This document shows, in pieces, positions 49,718 to 59,736 of a stretch of 64,000 bases of DNA. The position numbers and the translations under genes are program-made. Source of the DNA: Vibrio maritimus (GTDB lineage Bacteria; Pseudomonadota; Gammaproteobacteria; Enterobacterales; Vibrionaceae); the NCBI GenBank assembly GCA_000755425.1, contig BBMT01000013.1, positions 1-64,000 on the forward strand, in the 5' to 3' direction. The notes under the pieces were generated by a model, which made no database searches, had not been told where the DNA came from, and worked only from the letters and a program-made list of their open reading frames with translations. How positions within the stretch are numbered: position 1 is the first letter of the stretch; every line of letters begins with the position of its first letter.

Positions 49718-50454
49718 GTGATTATTCCTGCATTAGACCTTATTGAGGGACAAGTAGTACGTCTTTACCAAGGCGACTATGGCCAAGTGACCGAGTACAA
49801 AGTGGATCCTGTTGAGCAGTTCAACTTGTACCACCAAGCTGGTGCAAACTGGCTGCACCTTGTTGATCTGACAGGGGCTAAAGATACGACGGCACGCCAG
49901 CTCGATCTTATCGCTAAATTGCTCGCGGGTACGCCGGCTAACATTCAAATTGGCGGCGGCGTTCGTAGTGAACAAGATGTTGTTGACCTGCTCGAAGCGG
50001 GCGCACAGCGTGTCGTGGTGGGATCTACGGCCGTTAAACAGCCTGAGCTAGTCAAAGGCTGGATGGAAAAATACGGCGCTGAGCGAATTGTGCTTGCGCT
50101 GGATATTAATATTGATGAGAACGGCACTCGAAAAGTGGCGATTTCTGGTTGGCAAGAAGACTCAGGTGTCACCATTGAAGCCTTGATTGATGATTACCTA
50201 ACAGTGGGTCTTAAGCACGTATTGTGTACAGACATCTCTCGTGATGGCACGCTAGCGGGCAGCAATGTTGAGCTATATGTTGACCTTTGTAAGCAATACC
50301 CACAGGTTCAATTCCAATCATCGGGCGGTATTGCAGCCTAGCAGATATTGAAGCGCTGAAAGGTACAGGTGTATCTGGCGTGATTGTTGGCCGTGCTCTA
50401 TTGGACGGTAAGTTCACCGCAGAGGAGGCATTCCAATGCTGGCTAAGCGAATAA
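49718..50454 (+). CDS. hisA: ProFAR isomerase (frame broken)
   Basis: Phosphoribosylformimino-5-aminoimidazole carboxamide ribotide isomerase, a beta-alpha barrel. The GTG start gives VIIPALDLIEGQVVRLYQGD; IQIGGGVRSEQDV and CTDISRDGTLAGSN are the phosphate-binding and catalytic segments. As sequenced it stops at 50341; one added C at about 50337 gives SSGGIAALADIEAL and an end at 50454, overlapping hisF by 19 bases. The repaired length is about 245 residues. Confidence 0.94.
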
Positions 50455-51209
50455 TTCCTTGTTTGGATGTCCGTGACGGGCAAGTGGTGAAAGGCGTTCA
50501 ATTTCGCAACCACGAGATCATTGGTGACATCGTACCGTTAGCTGCTCGCTACGCGGAAGAGGGCGCTGATGAACTGGTCTTTTATGACATCACTGCATCC
50601 AGTGATGGCCGTGTTGTTGATAAAAGCTGGGTCGCACGTGTTGCGGAAGTGATTGATATCCCTTTCTGTGTTGCTGGTGGTATTAAATCGGCAGAAGATG
50701 CGGCGCGCATTCTTGAGTTTGGTGCAGACAAAGTGTCCATCAACTCACCTGCGCTTGCTAACCCTGAGCTTATTACCGATTTGGCTGACAAGTTTGGTGT
50801 GCAGTGTATCGTTGTGGGTATCGACTCATATTTCGATAAAGAAACGGGCAAGTATCAGGTTTACCAGTTTACGGGCGATGAAGCGCGCACTAAAGCGACA
50901 AAATGGGAAACCCGTGATTGGGTTCAGGAAGTACAAAAACGCGGTGCGGGTGAAATCGTTCTGAATATGATGAACCAAGACGGCGTCCGCAATGGCTACG
51001 ATATTGAGCAGCTCAATATGGTGCGCGAAGTGTGTAACGTACCGCTTATCGCATCAGGTGGTGCGGGTGCTATGGAGCATTTTGCAGAAGCCTACCAGAA
51101 AACTAACGTTGATGGCGCACTTGCGGCATCGGTATTCCACAAGCAGATCATCAATATTGGTGAGCTAAAGCAGTATTTGAAACAACAAGGTGTGGAGATC
51201 AGATTATGA
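50436..51209 (+). CDS. hisF: Imidazole glycerol phosphate synthase, cyclase subunit
   Basis: Beta-alpha barrel partner of HisH that makes imidazole glycerol phosphate and AICAR. It has 257 residues, opening MLAKRIIPCLDVRDGQVVKG with the catalytic Asp at about residue 11. IPFCVAGGIKSAEDA, GADKVSINSPAL and PLIASGGAGAMEH are the phosphate-binding and barrel motifs. The frame is intact. It overlaps hisA upstream and hisIE downstream (4 bases). Confidence 0.96.
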   Translation: MLAKRIIPCLDVRDGQVVKGVQFRNHEIIGDIVPLAARYAEEGADELVFYDITASSDGRVVDKSWVARVAEVIDIPFCVAGGIKSAEDAARILEFGADKVSINSPALANPELITDLADKFGVQCIVVGIDSYFDKETGKYQVYQFTGDEARTKATKWETRDWVQEVQKRGAGEIVLNMMNQDGVRNGYDIEQLNMVREVCNVPLIASGGAGAMEHFAEAYQKTNVDGALAASVFHKQIINIGELKQYLKQQGVEIRL

Positions 51210-51831
51210 GCCAAACAGCGGCCGATTTAACACAGCGTATCGACTGGGAAAAAGTAGACGGTATGGTTCCAGCGATCGTCCAAGACTTTCAGTCTAGCCA
51301 AGTTCTTATGATGGGTTATATGAACCCAGCGGCGCTTGAAAAAACGTTAGATACCGAACAAGTCACTTTCTTTTCACGCACCAAATCTCGCCTTTGGACT
51401 AAGGGTGAAACGTCAGGAAATGTCCTTCAGTTAAAAAACATTTCTTTGGATTGCGATAATGACACCTTACTAGTAAAAGTCGATCCAATCGGCCTACGTG
51501 CCACACCGGAACAACAACGTGTTTTGATGGCGATCCTCAAGAGGAGTCGCAAATGGTGTGGCTTCATCAGCTTGAGCAACTTCTTGCCGCTCGAAAAGAT
51601 GCGGATCCGGAATCTTCTTATACCGCGAGCCTCTATGCCCGCGGCACCAAGCGTATATCGCAAAAAGTGGGCGAAGAAGGCGTTGAAGTCGCGCTTGCGG
51701 CAACGTCGGGTGACAAGGATGAGCTAGTTTGTGAATCTGCCGATCTTATCTATCACTTGATGGTGCTGTTGCAAGACCAAGGTTTGTCGATGAATGATGT
51801 GGTAAACAAGCTTAAAGAGCGTCATAAGTAA
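51206..51831 (+). CDS. hisI: Bifunctional PR-AMP cyclohydrolase/PR-ATP pyrophosphohydrolase (frame broken)
   Basis: HisIE fusion catalysing steps two and three of the pathway. The N-terminal HisI domain has MVPAIVQDF, MMGYMNPAALEKT and RLWTKGETSGN; the zinc-binding part DNDTLLVKVDPIGPTCHTG appears after adding one C at about 51493. The C-terminal HisE domain has SYTASLYARGTKRISQKVGE and EVALAATSGD. The repaired length is about 208 residues. It is the last gene of the operon, before a strong terminator. Confidence 0.94.
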
Positions 51832-51846
51832 CGATTCTTTCGATGT

Positions 51847-51885
51847 AAAAAGCCAGCTTGGTATTGCTACCAAGCTGGCTTTTTA
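51847..51885 (+). terminator. Histidine operon terminator
   Basis: Perfect stem AAAGCCAGCTTGGTA / TACCAAGCTGGCTTT with a TTGC loop, A run before and T run after. It can also act for the convergent lipoprotein gene. Confidence 0.92.
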
Positions 51886-51892
51886 TACCGGA

Positions 51893-52669
51893 TTAATAGC
51901 CAAATGCGGGCGCCAAAACCTTGTGCATAAGTCCTGGGAAATCGTCCGGTAGATGGAGAGTATTTCGATGGTTGTCTTCACCCTCTACACTGAAATCTAG
52001 GTGTACGTAGAATCGCTCAGACTTTCTATAGGTATCGATATCAAAGTCGGAGAGTCCATAGTAGGGAGTGCCGTCAGAAGTTACATGGTTGTCTTTTGAT
52101 TGGATGTTCATAGTGTGTTGAATATCGCTGCAGTTCTCTTTAATACAATCATAACCCACGCTGTACATGGCGCCATCTGGATCAATACTGACCTTTTCGC
52201 TGTCAAGACCGACAGCTTTGTGATTGATCCCCGGCCAAAGTTTTCCGTTGGCAATGTGCTCATCACTGATGACCCATGTAAAGGCATGGTCAAAGAAATA
52301 CTCTGGCTCGCTCAAGCTACGAGAAGCAAAATAAACGATGGTTAACTCGTCATTTTGCCAGTTACAAGAGACATGAATATCCATTTGAGGATGTGTCCCT
52401 TGATAGCGGCAAACATGGTCAAGCGCCTCAGTTGTCATGCCAAAGCGGTTCGCCACTTCTTGATACCAAGTAATCGGTAGCCTGTCTGGAATAAGGTCGC
52501 CTGGAAGGTGTCCTGGCTCTCCAGCGTCTGGATGAGGACGATCTGGAACGAGTTCGCCTGGTAAGTGTGCTGGAGGAGGAGTTTGAGGTACCGGGTTGTC
52601 TGAACTGCTATTCGACGAATTACAACCGGTTAAAATTGCAAATGCTGCAAGAGGAAGTAGATATTTCAT
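51893..52669 (-). CDS. Hypothetical lipoprotein with duplicated proline-rich linker
   Basis: A 258-residue protein with signal peptide and lipobox ILTGC, then a Ser/Asn-rich and Pro-rich linker holding an internal duplication (HLPGELVPDRP and HLPGDLIPDRL, about residues 35-70). The globular part contains four to five cysteines (for example VCRYQG, SCNWQN, YDCIKENC) and ends LMHKVLAPAFGY. I do not recognise a family. It is likely anchored in a cell-envelope membrane. ATG 52669 is preferred over GTG 52675 because of the spacing to AAGG. It is a single gene convergent to the his operon. Confidence 0.75.
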   Translation of the reverse strand: MKYLLPLAAFAILTGCNSSNSSSDNPVPQTPPPAHLPGELVPDRPHPDAGEPGHLPGDLIPDRLPITWYQEVANRFGMTTEALDHVCRYQGTHPQMDIHVSCNWQNDELTIVYFASRSLSEPEYFFDHAFTWVISDEHIANGKLWPGINHKAVGLDSEKVSIDPDGAMYSVGYDCIKENCSDIQHTMNIQSKDNHVTSDGTPYYGLSDFDIDTYRKSERFYVHLDFSVEGEDNHRNTLHLPDDFPGLMHKVLAPAFGY

Positions 52670-52824
52670 ACGCACCTTGGTTTGTGTAGTGAGCTTGGCG
52701 TACTTATATCAATTGGGTAATTGAGGCTCTATTTATGGTTTCTTATAGTTGTAATAAGAGCAACTAATTACTCTAAGTAGATTGAAAGGAAAGAGCCAGC
52801 GACAGTGCACTGGCTCTAATATAA

Positions 52825-52920
52825 TTACTGTTTATTCATTGCCTTGCGAATACAGTAGGACGCGCCGCCCCAAGTAATACCCAGGCCTAGAATCATCATA
52901 AAGATTGCACTTGCTGTCAT
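52825..52920 (-). CDS. MetS-type small subunit of NSS transporter
   Basis: A 31-residue single-helix peptide, MTASAIFMMILGLGITWGG then ASYCIRKAMNKQ, starting 2 bases after the stop of the NSS transporter gene. Its size, hydrophobic glycine-rich helix, basic tail and position identify the small subunits that accompany NSS-family transporters (MetS of the Corynebacterium MetPS system). The stop is at 52825-52827. Confidence 0.85.
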   Translation of the reverse strand: MTASAIFMMILGLGITWGGASYCIRKAMNKQ

Positions 52921-52922
52921 GA

Positions 52923-54419
52923 TTACACTCCCTGCTTTTTAGTTTGCTTCGATGTTGTGTTGCTGCTGGTGATGTTAATAGCAATGCCAACAACAGCGAG
53001 AAGTGCCATTAATCCCCAGCCTAAAAGCAGTAGATCTGACTGTGCGTAGCCACCGTAGCCCTCGGAAATGAGAGTGGCAAATTTCGTAGCAACAATGATG
53101 GCTAAAATCACCGGAGTAATAAAGCGAAGGCAAACATCAAACCAAGTACCGATGGTAAAATCAGATATCTTATTCACGTAGTCACGTACATCGGCAATTT
53201 TCAGTAGCCACGCCATTAAGATGATTTCAATTAGGCAACTGGTGACAATGCCTACGTTATTGGCAAAGTGGTCGACAAGATCTAGCAGCAGCAGGCCACC
53301 ATTGGTAGCAAATGCCATCGAGATAATAAACCCACCACCACAGATAATGGTCGCGGCCTTATTACGACGCCACTTAAGTTTGTCGATGACGGCCGAAGTA
53401 ACGGCTTCCATAATGGAGATGTGTGAGCTTAGCCCTGCGATGACTAAGGCAAAGAAAAACAATGGACCTAAGATGTAAGGTGCAGGAAGCAAGTTGATTG
53501 CAGCCGGCAAAGTGACAAATGCCAAACCGACACCAGCCGTAACCACTTCCGTCAGTGGCTTACCTTGTTCTTGTGCCATATAACCGAGTACAGAGAAGAT
53601 CATGATACCTGCCAGAATTGAGAAGCCACAGTTAATCAGCACTGTCATAAAGGCGTTGTTGGTAATGTCGGACTTCTCTGGAAGATAGCTAGAGTAAGCA
53701 AGCATAATGGCAAAGCCGATACTCAAAGTGAAGAAAATCTGTCCATACGCTGCTGCCCAAACTTTTACATCCCAAATCTTGCTAAAGTCAGGCTCAAACA
53801 TGTAGTTAATACCGTTTAGAGCACCAGGAAGGAAAGCCATGCGAGCGATAAGCAGCAGTACCATGATGAAAAGGATTGGCATCATTATTTTTGCCGCACG
53901 TTCAATACCAGACTTAACACCACCGGCAATGGCTGCATAAGTAATAGCCCAAGCTATCGCCATCGAACCTGCGATCTTCCACTGAATAGAACCTAGGCTC
54001 GTTGGCGAGTTATCGCCGAGTTGTAAATATTCGCCAAAGAAGAAAGCGTTAGTATCTGTTCCCCAGCTTTGGGTAAATGACATGCCAAAATAAGAAATGG
54101 CCCAGCCAATAACCGCAACATAATAGACGGCAATGGTCGCGGCGACTCCAACTTGGAACCAACCTAACCATTCAAATTTAGAATTAATTTTCGCGAGGGT
54201 TTTTGGTGCCGATCCGCGGTATTTTTGGCCCATGCTAAACTCAAGGATCATAAATGGAATACCTGCGGTGATCATGGCAAATAGGTAGGGAATAAAAAAT
54301 GCACCCCCACCATTTTCATAGGCCATATATGGGAAGCGCCAAATGTTCCCCAAACCGATTGCGGATCCTACTGCCGCAAGAATGAATCCAGCTCTGGATC
54401 CCCACTGTTCACGTTTCAT
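52923..54419 (-). CDS. Sodium-dependent NSS-family transporter
   Basis: A 498-residue neurotransmitter:sodium symporter family protein with about 12 membrane helices in the LeuT fold. The start is MKREQWGSRAGFILAAVGSA, followed by the hallmark IGLGNIWRFPYMAYENGGGAF of helix 1, which binds Na and substrate. The presence of a MetS-type subunit suggests an amino acid such as methionine or alanine, but the substrate is not proven. The open frame extends 20 codons upstream to 54479 without family similarity; 54419 has the proper N-terminus and AAAGGAA upstream. Confidence 0.93.
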   Translation of the reverse strand: MKREQWGSRAGFILAAVGSAIGLGNIWRFPYMAYENGGGAFFIPYLFAMITAGIPFMILEFSMGQKYRGSAPKTLAKINSKFEWLGWFQVGVAATIAVYYVAVIGWAISYFGMSFTQSWGTDTNAFFFGEYLQLGDNSPTSLGSIQWKIAGSMAIAWAITYAAIAGGVKSGIERAAKIMMPILFIMVLLLIARMAFLPGALNGINYMFEPDFSKIWDVKVWAAAYGQIFFTLSIGFAIMLAYSSYLPEKSDITNNAFMTVLINCGFSILAGIMIFSVLGYMAQEQGKPLTEVVTAGVGLAFVTLPAAINLLPAPYILGPLFFFALVIAGLSSHISIMEAVTSAVIDKLKWRRNKAATIICGGGFIISMAFATNGGLLLLDLVDHFANNVGIVTSCLIEIILMAWLLKIADVRDYVNKISDFTIGTWFDVCLRFITPVILAIIVATKFATLISEGYGGYAQSDLLLLGWGLMALLAVVGIAINITSSNTTSKQTKKQGV

Positions 54420-54889
54420 AGTGAATTCCTTTGTGTCATCTGTAATCTTGTGTCTGTCGAGTTCAGAATAATTCACCAAACGAAGCGTTTAGCATCAAAT
54501 CTCACTTTTCCCAGAGGATAATGTTGGAAGGAATTAAGTGATTGAACTTATAGATTTCTTTCGTTGGTAATTCTGGCTTTTTATGTTTTTAATTGTTGAA
54601 TTTGAGTATGAATATTGAAATAAACATCTACCATTCAGAGGTAGGTTAGCGACGCAATTCATCAATATCAATAAGATTTGTAAGGTTATAGTGTGGCTAG
54701 ACTAGCGTTATAATCTTCAATTTTGGAGTTTTTTATTGATATATTCTTTTGGGGCGAGTGCAGACAGAGACAGGCTACGGCGGTTGATATAAAACCTGGT
54801 GCAAAGGCCTTATTTTGACGATTAGTACTTTGTTTTTAATATGTTACGCAGTTGTGTTGTAACTGTGGGTTTTCTTGATTGCAGACTTG
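54420..54889. other. Intergenic region NSS transporter/outer-membrane protein
   Basis: About 470 AT-rich bases. No open frame, structured RNA or terminator of note was found. It contains the NSS promoter. Confidence 0.45.
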
Positions 54890-55492
54890 TCAAAATTTGA
54901 CACTTAAACCGAGGTTCGTTTGTACCTGATTCATCCAACTGGTTTTAAACGCGATAAAACAGCTTTGATCGTCAGTCGGTAGGTTACAAATAGACACGGA
55001 GTCATTACTAACTACCGTTCCTTGCCAGCGAAGTTGTCCGTTAATGGCTAGGTTCTTGGTTAGGTAATATTCAACACCACCAAAGATGCTTGCCGCAAAA
55101 CCCGTATGTGATTTTGTCCATTGTCCAGAGGTGTGAGAAGCGCCTAATCCGGCACCGATGTATGCCTGAGTATGTTCCCCGATTTGATATTCGGCACTGC
55201 TTTGAAATTGCAGATATTGGATAGTGGTATCAAGGTTGAGCGTATCAAGCGATGAGTCTTGTCTTGAATAGAATGCGCCCATTCTGCCATTTCGAAATGG
55301 GAACTCGACAGCTAATGCAAAGTTCGCTGAGGGAGAAATGTCATAGCTGGTTCCTTCCGCGGTTTCTGCCTCGCCCCCGAATGAATAGCCAATAAAAGGC
55401 GTCACGATAACGCCGGCGTTGCCGGCAAAGCTATATAGTGCTGCGGTAAATACCATCGTATTCGCAACTAGTGCAGCCGAGTATGAGCGCAT
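54890..55492 (-). CDS. Outer-membrane beta-barrel protein
   Basis: A 200-residue protein with an N-terminal signal peptide (ending near SFAGNAG) and alternating-residue strands, for example VIVTPFIGYSFGGEAE, NFALAVEFPF, RMGAFYSRQ, GFAASIFGGVEYYLTKN and the last strand VQTNLGLSVKF ending in Phe, the usual signal for BAM insertion. This is the OmpW/OmpA-like small barrel pattern; a specific family was not recognised. One cysteine pair occurs in a loop (CNLPTDDQSC). It is monocistronic. Confidence 0.8.
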   Translation of the reverse strand: MRSYSAALVANTMVFTAALYSFAGNAGVIVTPFIGYSFGGEAETAEGTSYDISPSANFALAVEFPFRNGRMGAFYSRQDSSLDTLNLDTTIQYLQFQSSAEYQIGEHTQAYIGAGLGASHTSGQWTKSHTGFAASIFGGVEYYLTKNLAINGQLRWQGTVVSNDSVSICNLPTDDQSCFIAFKTSWMNQVQTNLGLSVKF

Positions 55493-55648
55493 TTTATTAC
55501 TCCTAAACAGAATATCTGTTTTTCAAATCACATTTCTTCTACTAGTTTTAATCATAGTGTGACCCTAACGCCATAATTTTTAGATGGTTATTTTAAGATT
55601 GTAAATGTGTGTCACAATGGTAACCGAAATGTTACAAAAGGAGAGGTT

Positions 55649-55741
55649 ATGGAGTACGATCTAAAGTTAGCACTCACAATCACAACTATTGCGTTTAGTA
55701 CGATTATTGCTTTTGGTGCTATCGCTATCTTGTCAGTTTAG
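55649..55741 (+). CDS. YnhF-like single-helix membrane peptide
   Basis: A 30-residue peptide starting MEYDLKLALTITTIAFS and ending in IAILSV. The strong ribosome site AAAGGAGAGG lies 7 bases before ATG. The layout, an acidic DLK start followed by one hydrophobic helix, fits the YnhF family of small inner-membrane proteins (E. coli MSTDLKFSLVTTII). It is 8 bases before the patatin gene, so the two are co-transcribed. Confidence 0.72.
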   Translation: MEYDLKLALTITTIAFSTIIAFGAIAILSV

Positions 55742-55749
55742 GCAAAGAT

Positions 55750-56937
55750 ATGGCGAACGCAGGCTTAGTAACCAATGCCCGCACCGTCATCGACTATCAA
55801 CAATTTGGTAAATATGTAGACGGGAAAACGGCGTTAGTGGCACAAGGTGGAGGTCAACGCGGCATCTTCACTTCAGGTGTGCTCGACGCCTTTTTATTGT
55901 CTAATTTTGACCCCTTTGATGAGTTTTACGGCACATCAGCAGGGGCGTTAAATATCTGCGCATTCCTCTCTCGCCAGGCTGAGCTTGGTAAGTCATTTAT
56001 CCTCGATTTAACCACGGATCCTGAGTTTTTCCATTTGTTTCGTTTTATGCGTCGCAAGCAATATCTCAACCTGAGATGGGCACTGGATAAGATTTGTGAT
56101 TATCCATACAAACTCGATATCGATATGGGGCGACGAGTAGTGGGGAATCGGCGCGCTTTTGCTGCGACTACCGACGTGAACACGTTAAAAGATCATTATT
56201 TGCCCATGCTGCAAGAGGATTGGTACCAAGTATTGATGGCCACTAGCGCCATTCCTACCTTGTTTGAAGGCACCGTCGCTCATCAAGGGAATGAGTTTAT
56301 CGATGGAGGAGTCTCGGCTTCTATTCCTGTGCAGCAAGCGTGGCGACAAGAGTGCCGCAGTATCATCGTTATTCGAACCGAGCAATATATTACCGAAGAA
56401 CCTAAGCTTGTGGAGGACGAACCCGTCGCGACAGAATCGCCCACTTGGCTAAGAGACTCGTTAAACAATTTGCAGCTGCAATGGCAAGATAAAGTCGATC
56501 AGTGGTCAAATGACTGGGGATCTTTTTTTGAAAGTCGTAAGGCAAAAGCCGATACATTGAAGCAAGCTGAGCACCTAAAGCTTATCAATGGTGGACGTTG
56601 GCTGTTTGGCGCCGGCGATATCTACCGCCTCAGCCACTTATTTGGTGAACATTTTGATTCTGGTCTTGCAGACATGCTGATGGTGCATTACCAGACCTAT
56701 TCGCTGACCAGCGAGTTTCTAAAGACTCCGCCGGATGATTGTTTTATTTGGCAAATAACACCCGATCAGCCGCTAAAGACATCATCGCTACTTAGTGATG
56801 TCGACGACATTTTACACGACTATCAGGTTGGTTTAGATGCCGGTTTCCGTTTTGTAGAAAGCTATAATTTTGCTAAACGGCACAAAGCACTGACCAGTAG
56901 CAATAATGATCTTTGGCAACCTCACCAAGCCAGCTAA
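55750..56937 (+). CDS. Patatin-like phospholipase
   Basis: A 395-residue protein with the patatin catalytic dyad: oxyanion hole GGGQRGIF, nucleophile elbow GTSAG (GxSxG) and DGG in FIDGGVSASIPV. After the patatin domain a helical region with DSLNNLQLQWQDKV follows, and the C-terminal part has FVESYNFAKRHKAL. Such proteins hydrolyse phospholipid acyl chains; here there is no signal peptide, so it is probably cytosolic or membrane-associated. The start ATG 55750 is preceded by GGCAAAGAT. The patatin and the small membrane peptide gene upstream form a two-gene unit. Confidence 0.9.
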   Translation: MANAGLVTNARTVIDYQQFGKYVDGKTALVAQGGGQRGIFTSGVLDAFLLSNFDPFDEFYGTSAGALNICAFLSRQAELGKSFILDLTTDPEFFHLFRFMRRKQYLNLRWALDKICDYPYKLDIDMGRRVVGNRRAFAATTDVNTLKDHYLPMLQEDWYQVLMATSAIPTLFEGTVAHQGNEFIDGGVSASIPVQQAWRQECRSIIVIRTEQYITEEPKLVEDEPVATESPTWLRDSLNNLQLQWQDKVDQWSNDWGSFFESRKAKADTLKQAEHLKLINGGRWLFGAGDIYRLSHLFGEHFDSGLADMLMVHYQTYSLTSEFLKTPPDDCFIWQITPDQPLKTSSLLSDVDDILHDYQVGLDAGFRFVESYNFAKRHKALTSSNNDLWQPHQAS

Positions 56938-57197
56938 CCCCTTTGGGTATTGACAAATTCGTAAGTTATTAATTGGTGCTAAATAAGTGCCATGTAACGT
57001 AACAAGCCATTAAAAACAGCTGGTTAATAATCGAACAATCATACCGTAAATTGTGACAGACCCTATGAGCGTAACTTGATACGTGCCCCAAAGTTCCATC
57101 GATATGCGTGATATTTGTCACGGCAATCTTATAAACTGCTTCACAATTACTTCGCAAAGTAAAAAAATTAACAGGTTGTTGTTTTTTGGAGTTCAAA

Positions 57198-58413
57198 ATG
57201 TACATGGCTCAACCCGGGCACATTGATCATATCAAGCAGATCAATGCTGGTCGTGTGTATAACTGATAGACCAATTTGGGCCTATTTCGCGTATCGACCT
57301 ATCTAAACTAAGTGATTTAGCACCTGCGAGTATCACAAAAATTACGCGAGAACTCATTCAAGCACATCTAATTCATGAGACGGCGGTTCAAGAAGCAACC
57401 AGCCGAGGCCGCCCTGCGGTTGGTTTACAGACCAACAATCAAGGATGGCAGTTCCTTTCTATGCGTCTAGGTCGTGGTTACCTATCTATCGCGCTACACG
57501 AGCTTGGCGGCGATGTTCTTATTGATACCAAAATTGAAATTCATGAAGTGGATCAAGAAGACGTGCTTGCTCGTCTGCTGTATGAGATTGAAGACTTTTT
57601 CGAAAGCTACAGCGAGCAGCTCGATCGTGTCACCAGTATCGCGCTTACGCTTCCGGGGTTAGTGAACTCTGACAAGGGTATCGTTCTTCAGATGCCGCAT
57701 TACAACGTTAAGAACCTTAACGTTGCCGAAGAGATATTCAAAGTAACCGGATTGCCAGTCTTTGTGGCAAATGACACCCGAGCTTGGGCGCTAGCTGAGA
57801 ACTTATTTGGTCATTCTCAGGACTGTGATAACTCAGTGCTGATTTCCATTCACCATGGTCTTGGCGCGGGTATCATCTAGATGGTCGTGTCTTGCAAGGA
57901 CGCCACGGTAACATTGGTGAGTTAGGCCATATCCAGATCAATCGCCAAGGCAAGGATTGTCATTGCGGCAATACTGGGTGCCTTGAAACGGTCGCGAGTT
58001 CTCAGGCAATTCGCGATGAAGTCACTCAGCGACTGGCAAAAGGTGAAGCATCGATACTATCCGAATGCGAAGAAATATCGGTAGAAGCGATTTGCGAAGC
58101 GGCAGTAAAAGGTGATGCTCTTGCCATCAATGTGATCGAAAAGCTCGGTGAGCACCTGGGCAGTGCGATTGCGATTGTGATTAACTTGTTCAACCCAGAG
58201 AAGGTGCTGATTGGTGGCGTCATCAACCAGGCAAAAGACATTCTCTATCCTGCTATTGAGCGCTGCATCGCTAATCAAAGTTTGCCGGTTTATACCGAAG
58301 ACCTGCAATTGGTCGAGTCACGTTTTTATAAGCAAGCAACAATGCCAGGTGCAGCTTTGGTGAAACAAGCACTGTACGATGGCCTGCTGCTAATGAAAGT
58401 TATTGAAGGATAA
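57198..58413 (+). CDS. mlc: ROK-family transcription repressor Mlc (two frame breaks)
   Basis: Repressor of sugar-uptake genes (PTS glucose) that is sequestered by EIICB-Glc in E. coli. It opens MYMAQPGHIDHIKQINAG; the helix-turn-helix (SRIDLSKLSDLAPASITKI) is followed by the ROK domain with the ATP-like motif, HHGLGAGIILDGR, GNIGELGHIQI and the zinc motif CHCGNTGCLETVAS. Bases are missing at about 57262 (A or G, restoring VYKLIDQFG) and about 57877 (C, restoring GIILDGRVLQGRHG). The repaired length is about 405 residues. Confidence 0.92.
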
Positions 58414-58531
58414 GGCTTTTCACACTCTTTGCTGACGGTCATATTTTTGCTTGTTCAGACAGTAAACTTCTTGTGCTTCCTGCCGATAACATGAGATAAG
58501 AAATTGTTATCGTTTTTGCCAAGGAAGCCTC

Positions 58532-59467
58532 ATGTCGAGTGTATTGAGTTCTGTTGACCAGCGCACCCAGTTAGTGGGTGAGAATAGACTTGAGCTGTTG
58601 ATGTTCACGCTGAACAGTCGCCAGACTTTTGCTATCAATGTTTTTAAGGTTAAAGAGGTGCTTAAGTTGCCTCCTTTAACTCAGCTTCCTGGCTCACATC
58701 CAAGTATCCGGGGTGTTGCTTCACTTCGTGGTGAGTCTTTACCGGTCATTGATCTACGTCGTGCTATTGGTTTTCCTACCCTGCAGGAAGAAGCTGTACA
58801 AAACCTTATTATCACCGAATATAACCGCACTGTTCAGGCTTCCTAGTCGGTGAAGTGAAGAATATCGTTAATACCGCTTGGACTGAGATCCAACCGCCAC
58901 CGCGCACCGTCGGACGTTCTAATTACCTCACCGCGATCACTAAAGTTGAAGAAGCAGATGGCGTAAGTCTGGTCGAAATCATTGATGTTGAAAAAGTCTT
59001 GGCTGAGATCATCGACTACGATATTGCCATTTCCGAAGAAACTTTAGATCGTGCTCTATTACCTCATTTGGCGGTAAGAAAATCTTGATTGTTGATGACT
59101 CATCCACGGCTCGTCATCAGGTAAAAGCGACGCTGGCTCAGCTTGGTGTGGAAATTATCGAGTGTTTTGATGGTGCTATGGCGCTGAAGTTGCTTAAGCA
59201 GTGGAGTGATGAAGGTATTGATGTGTGTAGTGAACTTCTGATGATGATCACCGACGCGAAATGCCAGAAATGGATGGCTACAAACTCACGCATGAAGTGA
59301 GAAGCGATCCGCGTATGAAAGATCTGTTTATCACCTTAAATACGTCTCTCAGCGGTAGCTTCAACGATGCCATGGTTGAGAAAGTAGGGTGCGATCGTTT
59401 CATCTCTAAATTCCAACCTGACTTGCTGGTGGATGTGGTTCAACAACGTATTCGACGCGACTTATAA
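58532..59467 (+). CDS. cheV: Chemotaxis protein CheV (three frame breaks)
   Basis: CheW-CheY fusion coupling protein of chemoreceptor arrays. An N-terminal CheW domain (LMFTLNSRQTFAINVFKVKE, IRGVASLRGESLPVIDL) is followed by a response-regulator domain (ILIVDDSSTARHQVKATL, MITDAEMPEMDGY with the phospho-Asp). Three G are missing, at about 58837, 59070 and 59258, restoring VQGFLVGEVKN, LGGKKILIVDD and ITDAEMPEMDGY. The repaired protein of about 312 residues is a normal CheV. Three breaks in under 1 kb is the densest cluster in the window. Confidence 0.93.
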
Positions 59468-59592
59468 TTTTGCGTTGTAAAGTAATGTACGACATACGGT
59501 AAGGTTTAGTCTATAATTGTACGATATCAAAAGGGTTCTACTCTTAGATATGCGCAATATATTTACTACCAGCTAAAGGTTGTTCCATCAGA

Positions 59593-59694
59593 ATGATATG
59601 GTTAACTTCTAAGGTCGTAATGACTTTGAGTTTACTCATCTACAGGGAATGGAAGAAAAGACGTACGGAAGCGGCAGTAAAAGTGGATGTCTAA
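59593..59694 (+). CDS. Possible 33-aa membrane peptide
   Basis: An open frame MIWLTSKVVMTLSLLIYREW ending in VKVDV, with one hydrophobic segment and a basic middle (KKRR), between cheV and a terminator at 59711-59736. The ribosome site is weak (AAAGG at 14 bases). It could be a small inner-membrane protein or a chance frame. Confidence 0.35.
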   Translation: MIWLTSKVVMTLSLLIYREWKKRRTEAAVKVDV

Positions 59695-59710
59695 TCCATG
59701 CGATTTAAAA

Positions 59711-59736
59711 AAAGCGGGAACGTCGGTTCCCGCTTT
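59711..59736 (+). terminator. Terminator after cheV region
   Basis: Stem AAAGCGGGAAC / GTTCCCGCTTT with a GTCG loop and T-rich end; A run on the other side, so it may also end the dnaE2 transcript. Confidence 0.85.

Noticed and set aside
58532..59467. cheV and other split genes as true pseudogenes or programmed frameshifts
   Set aside because: Every break is repaired by one base at a short run, no slippery-site plus structure pattern was seen, and essential genes are affected equally.
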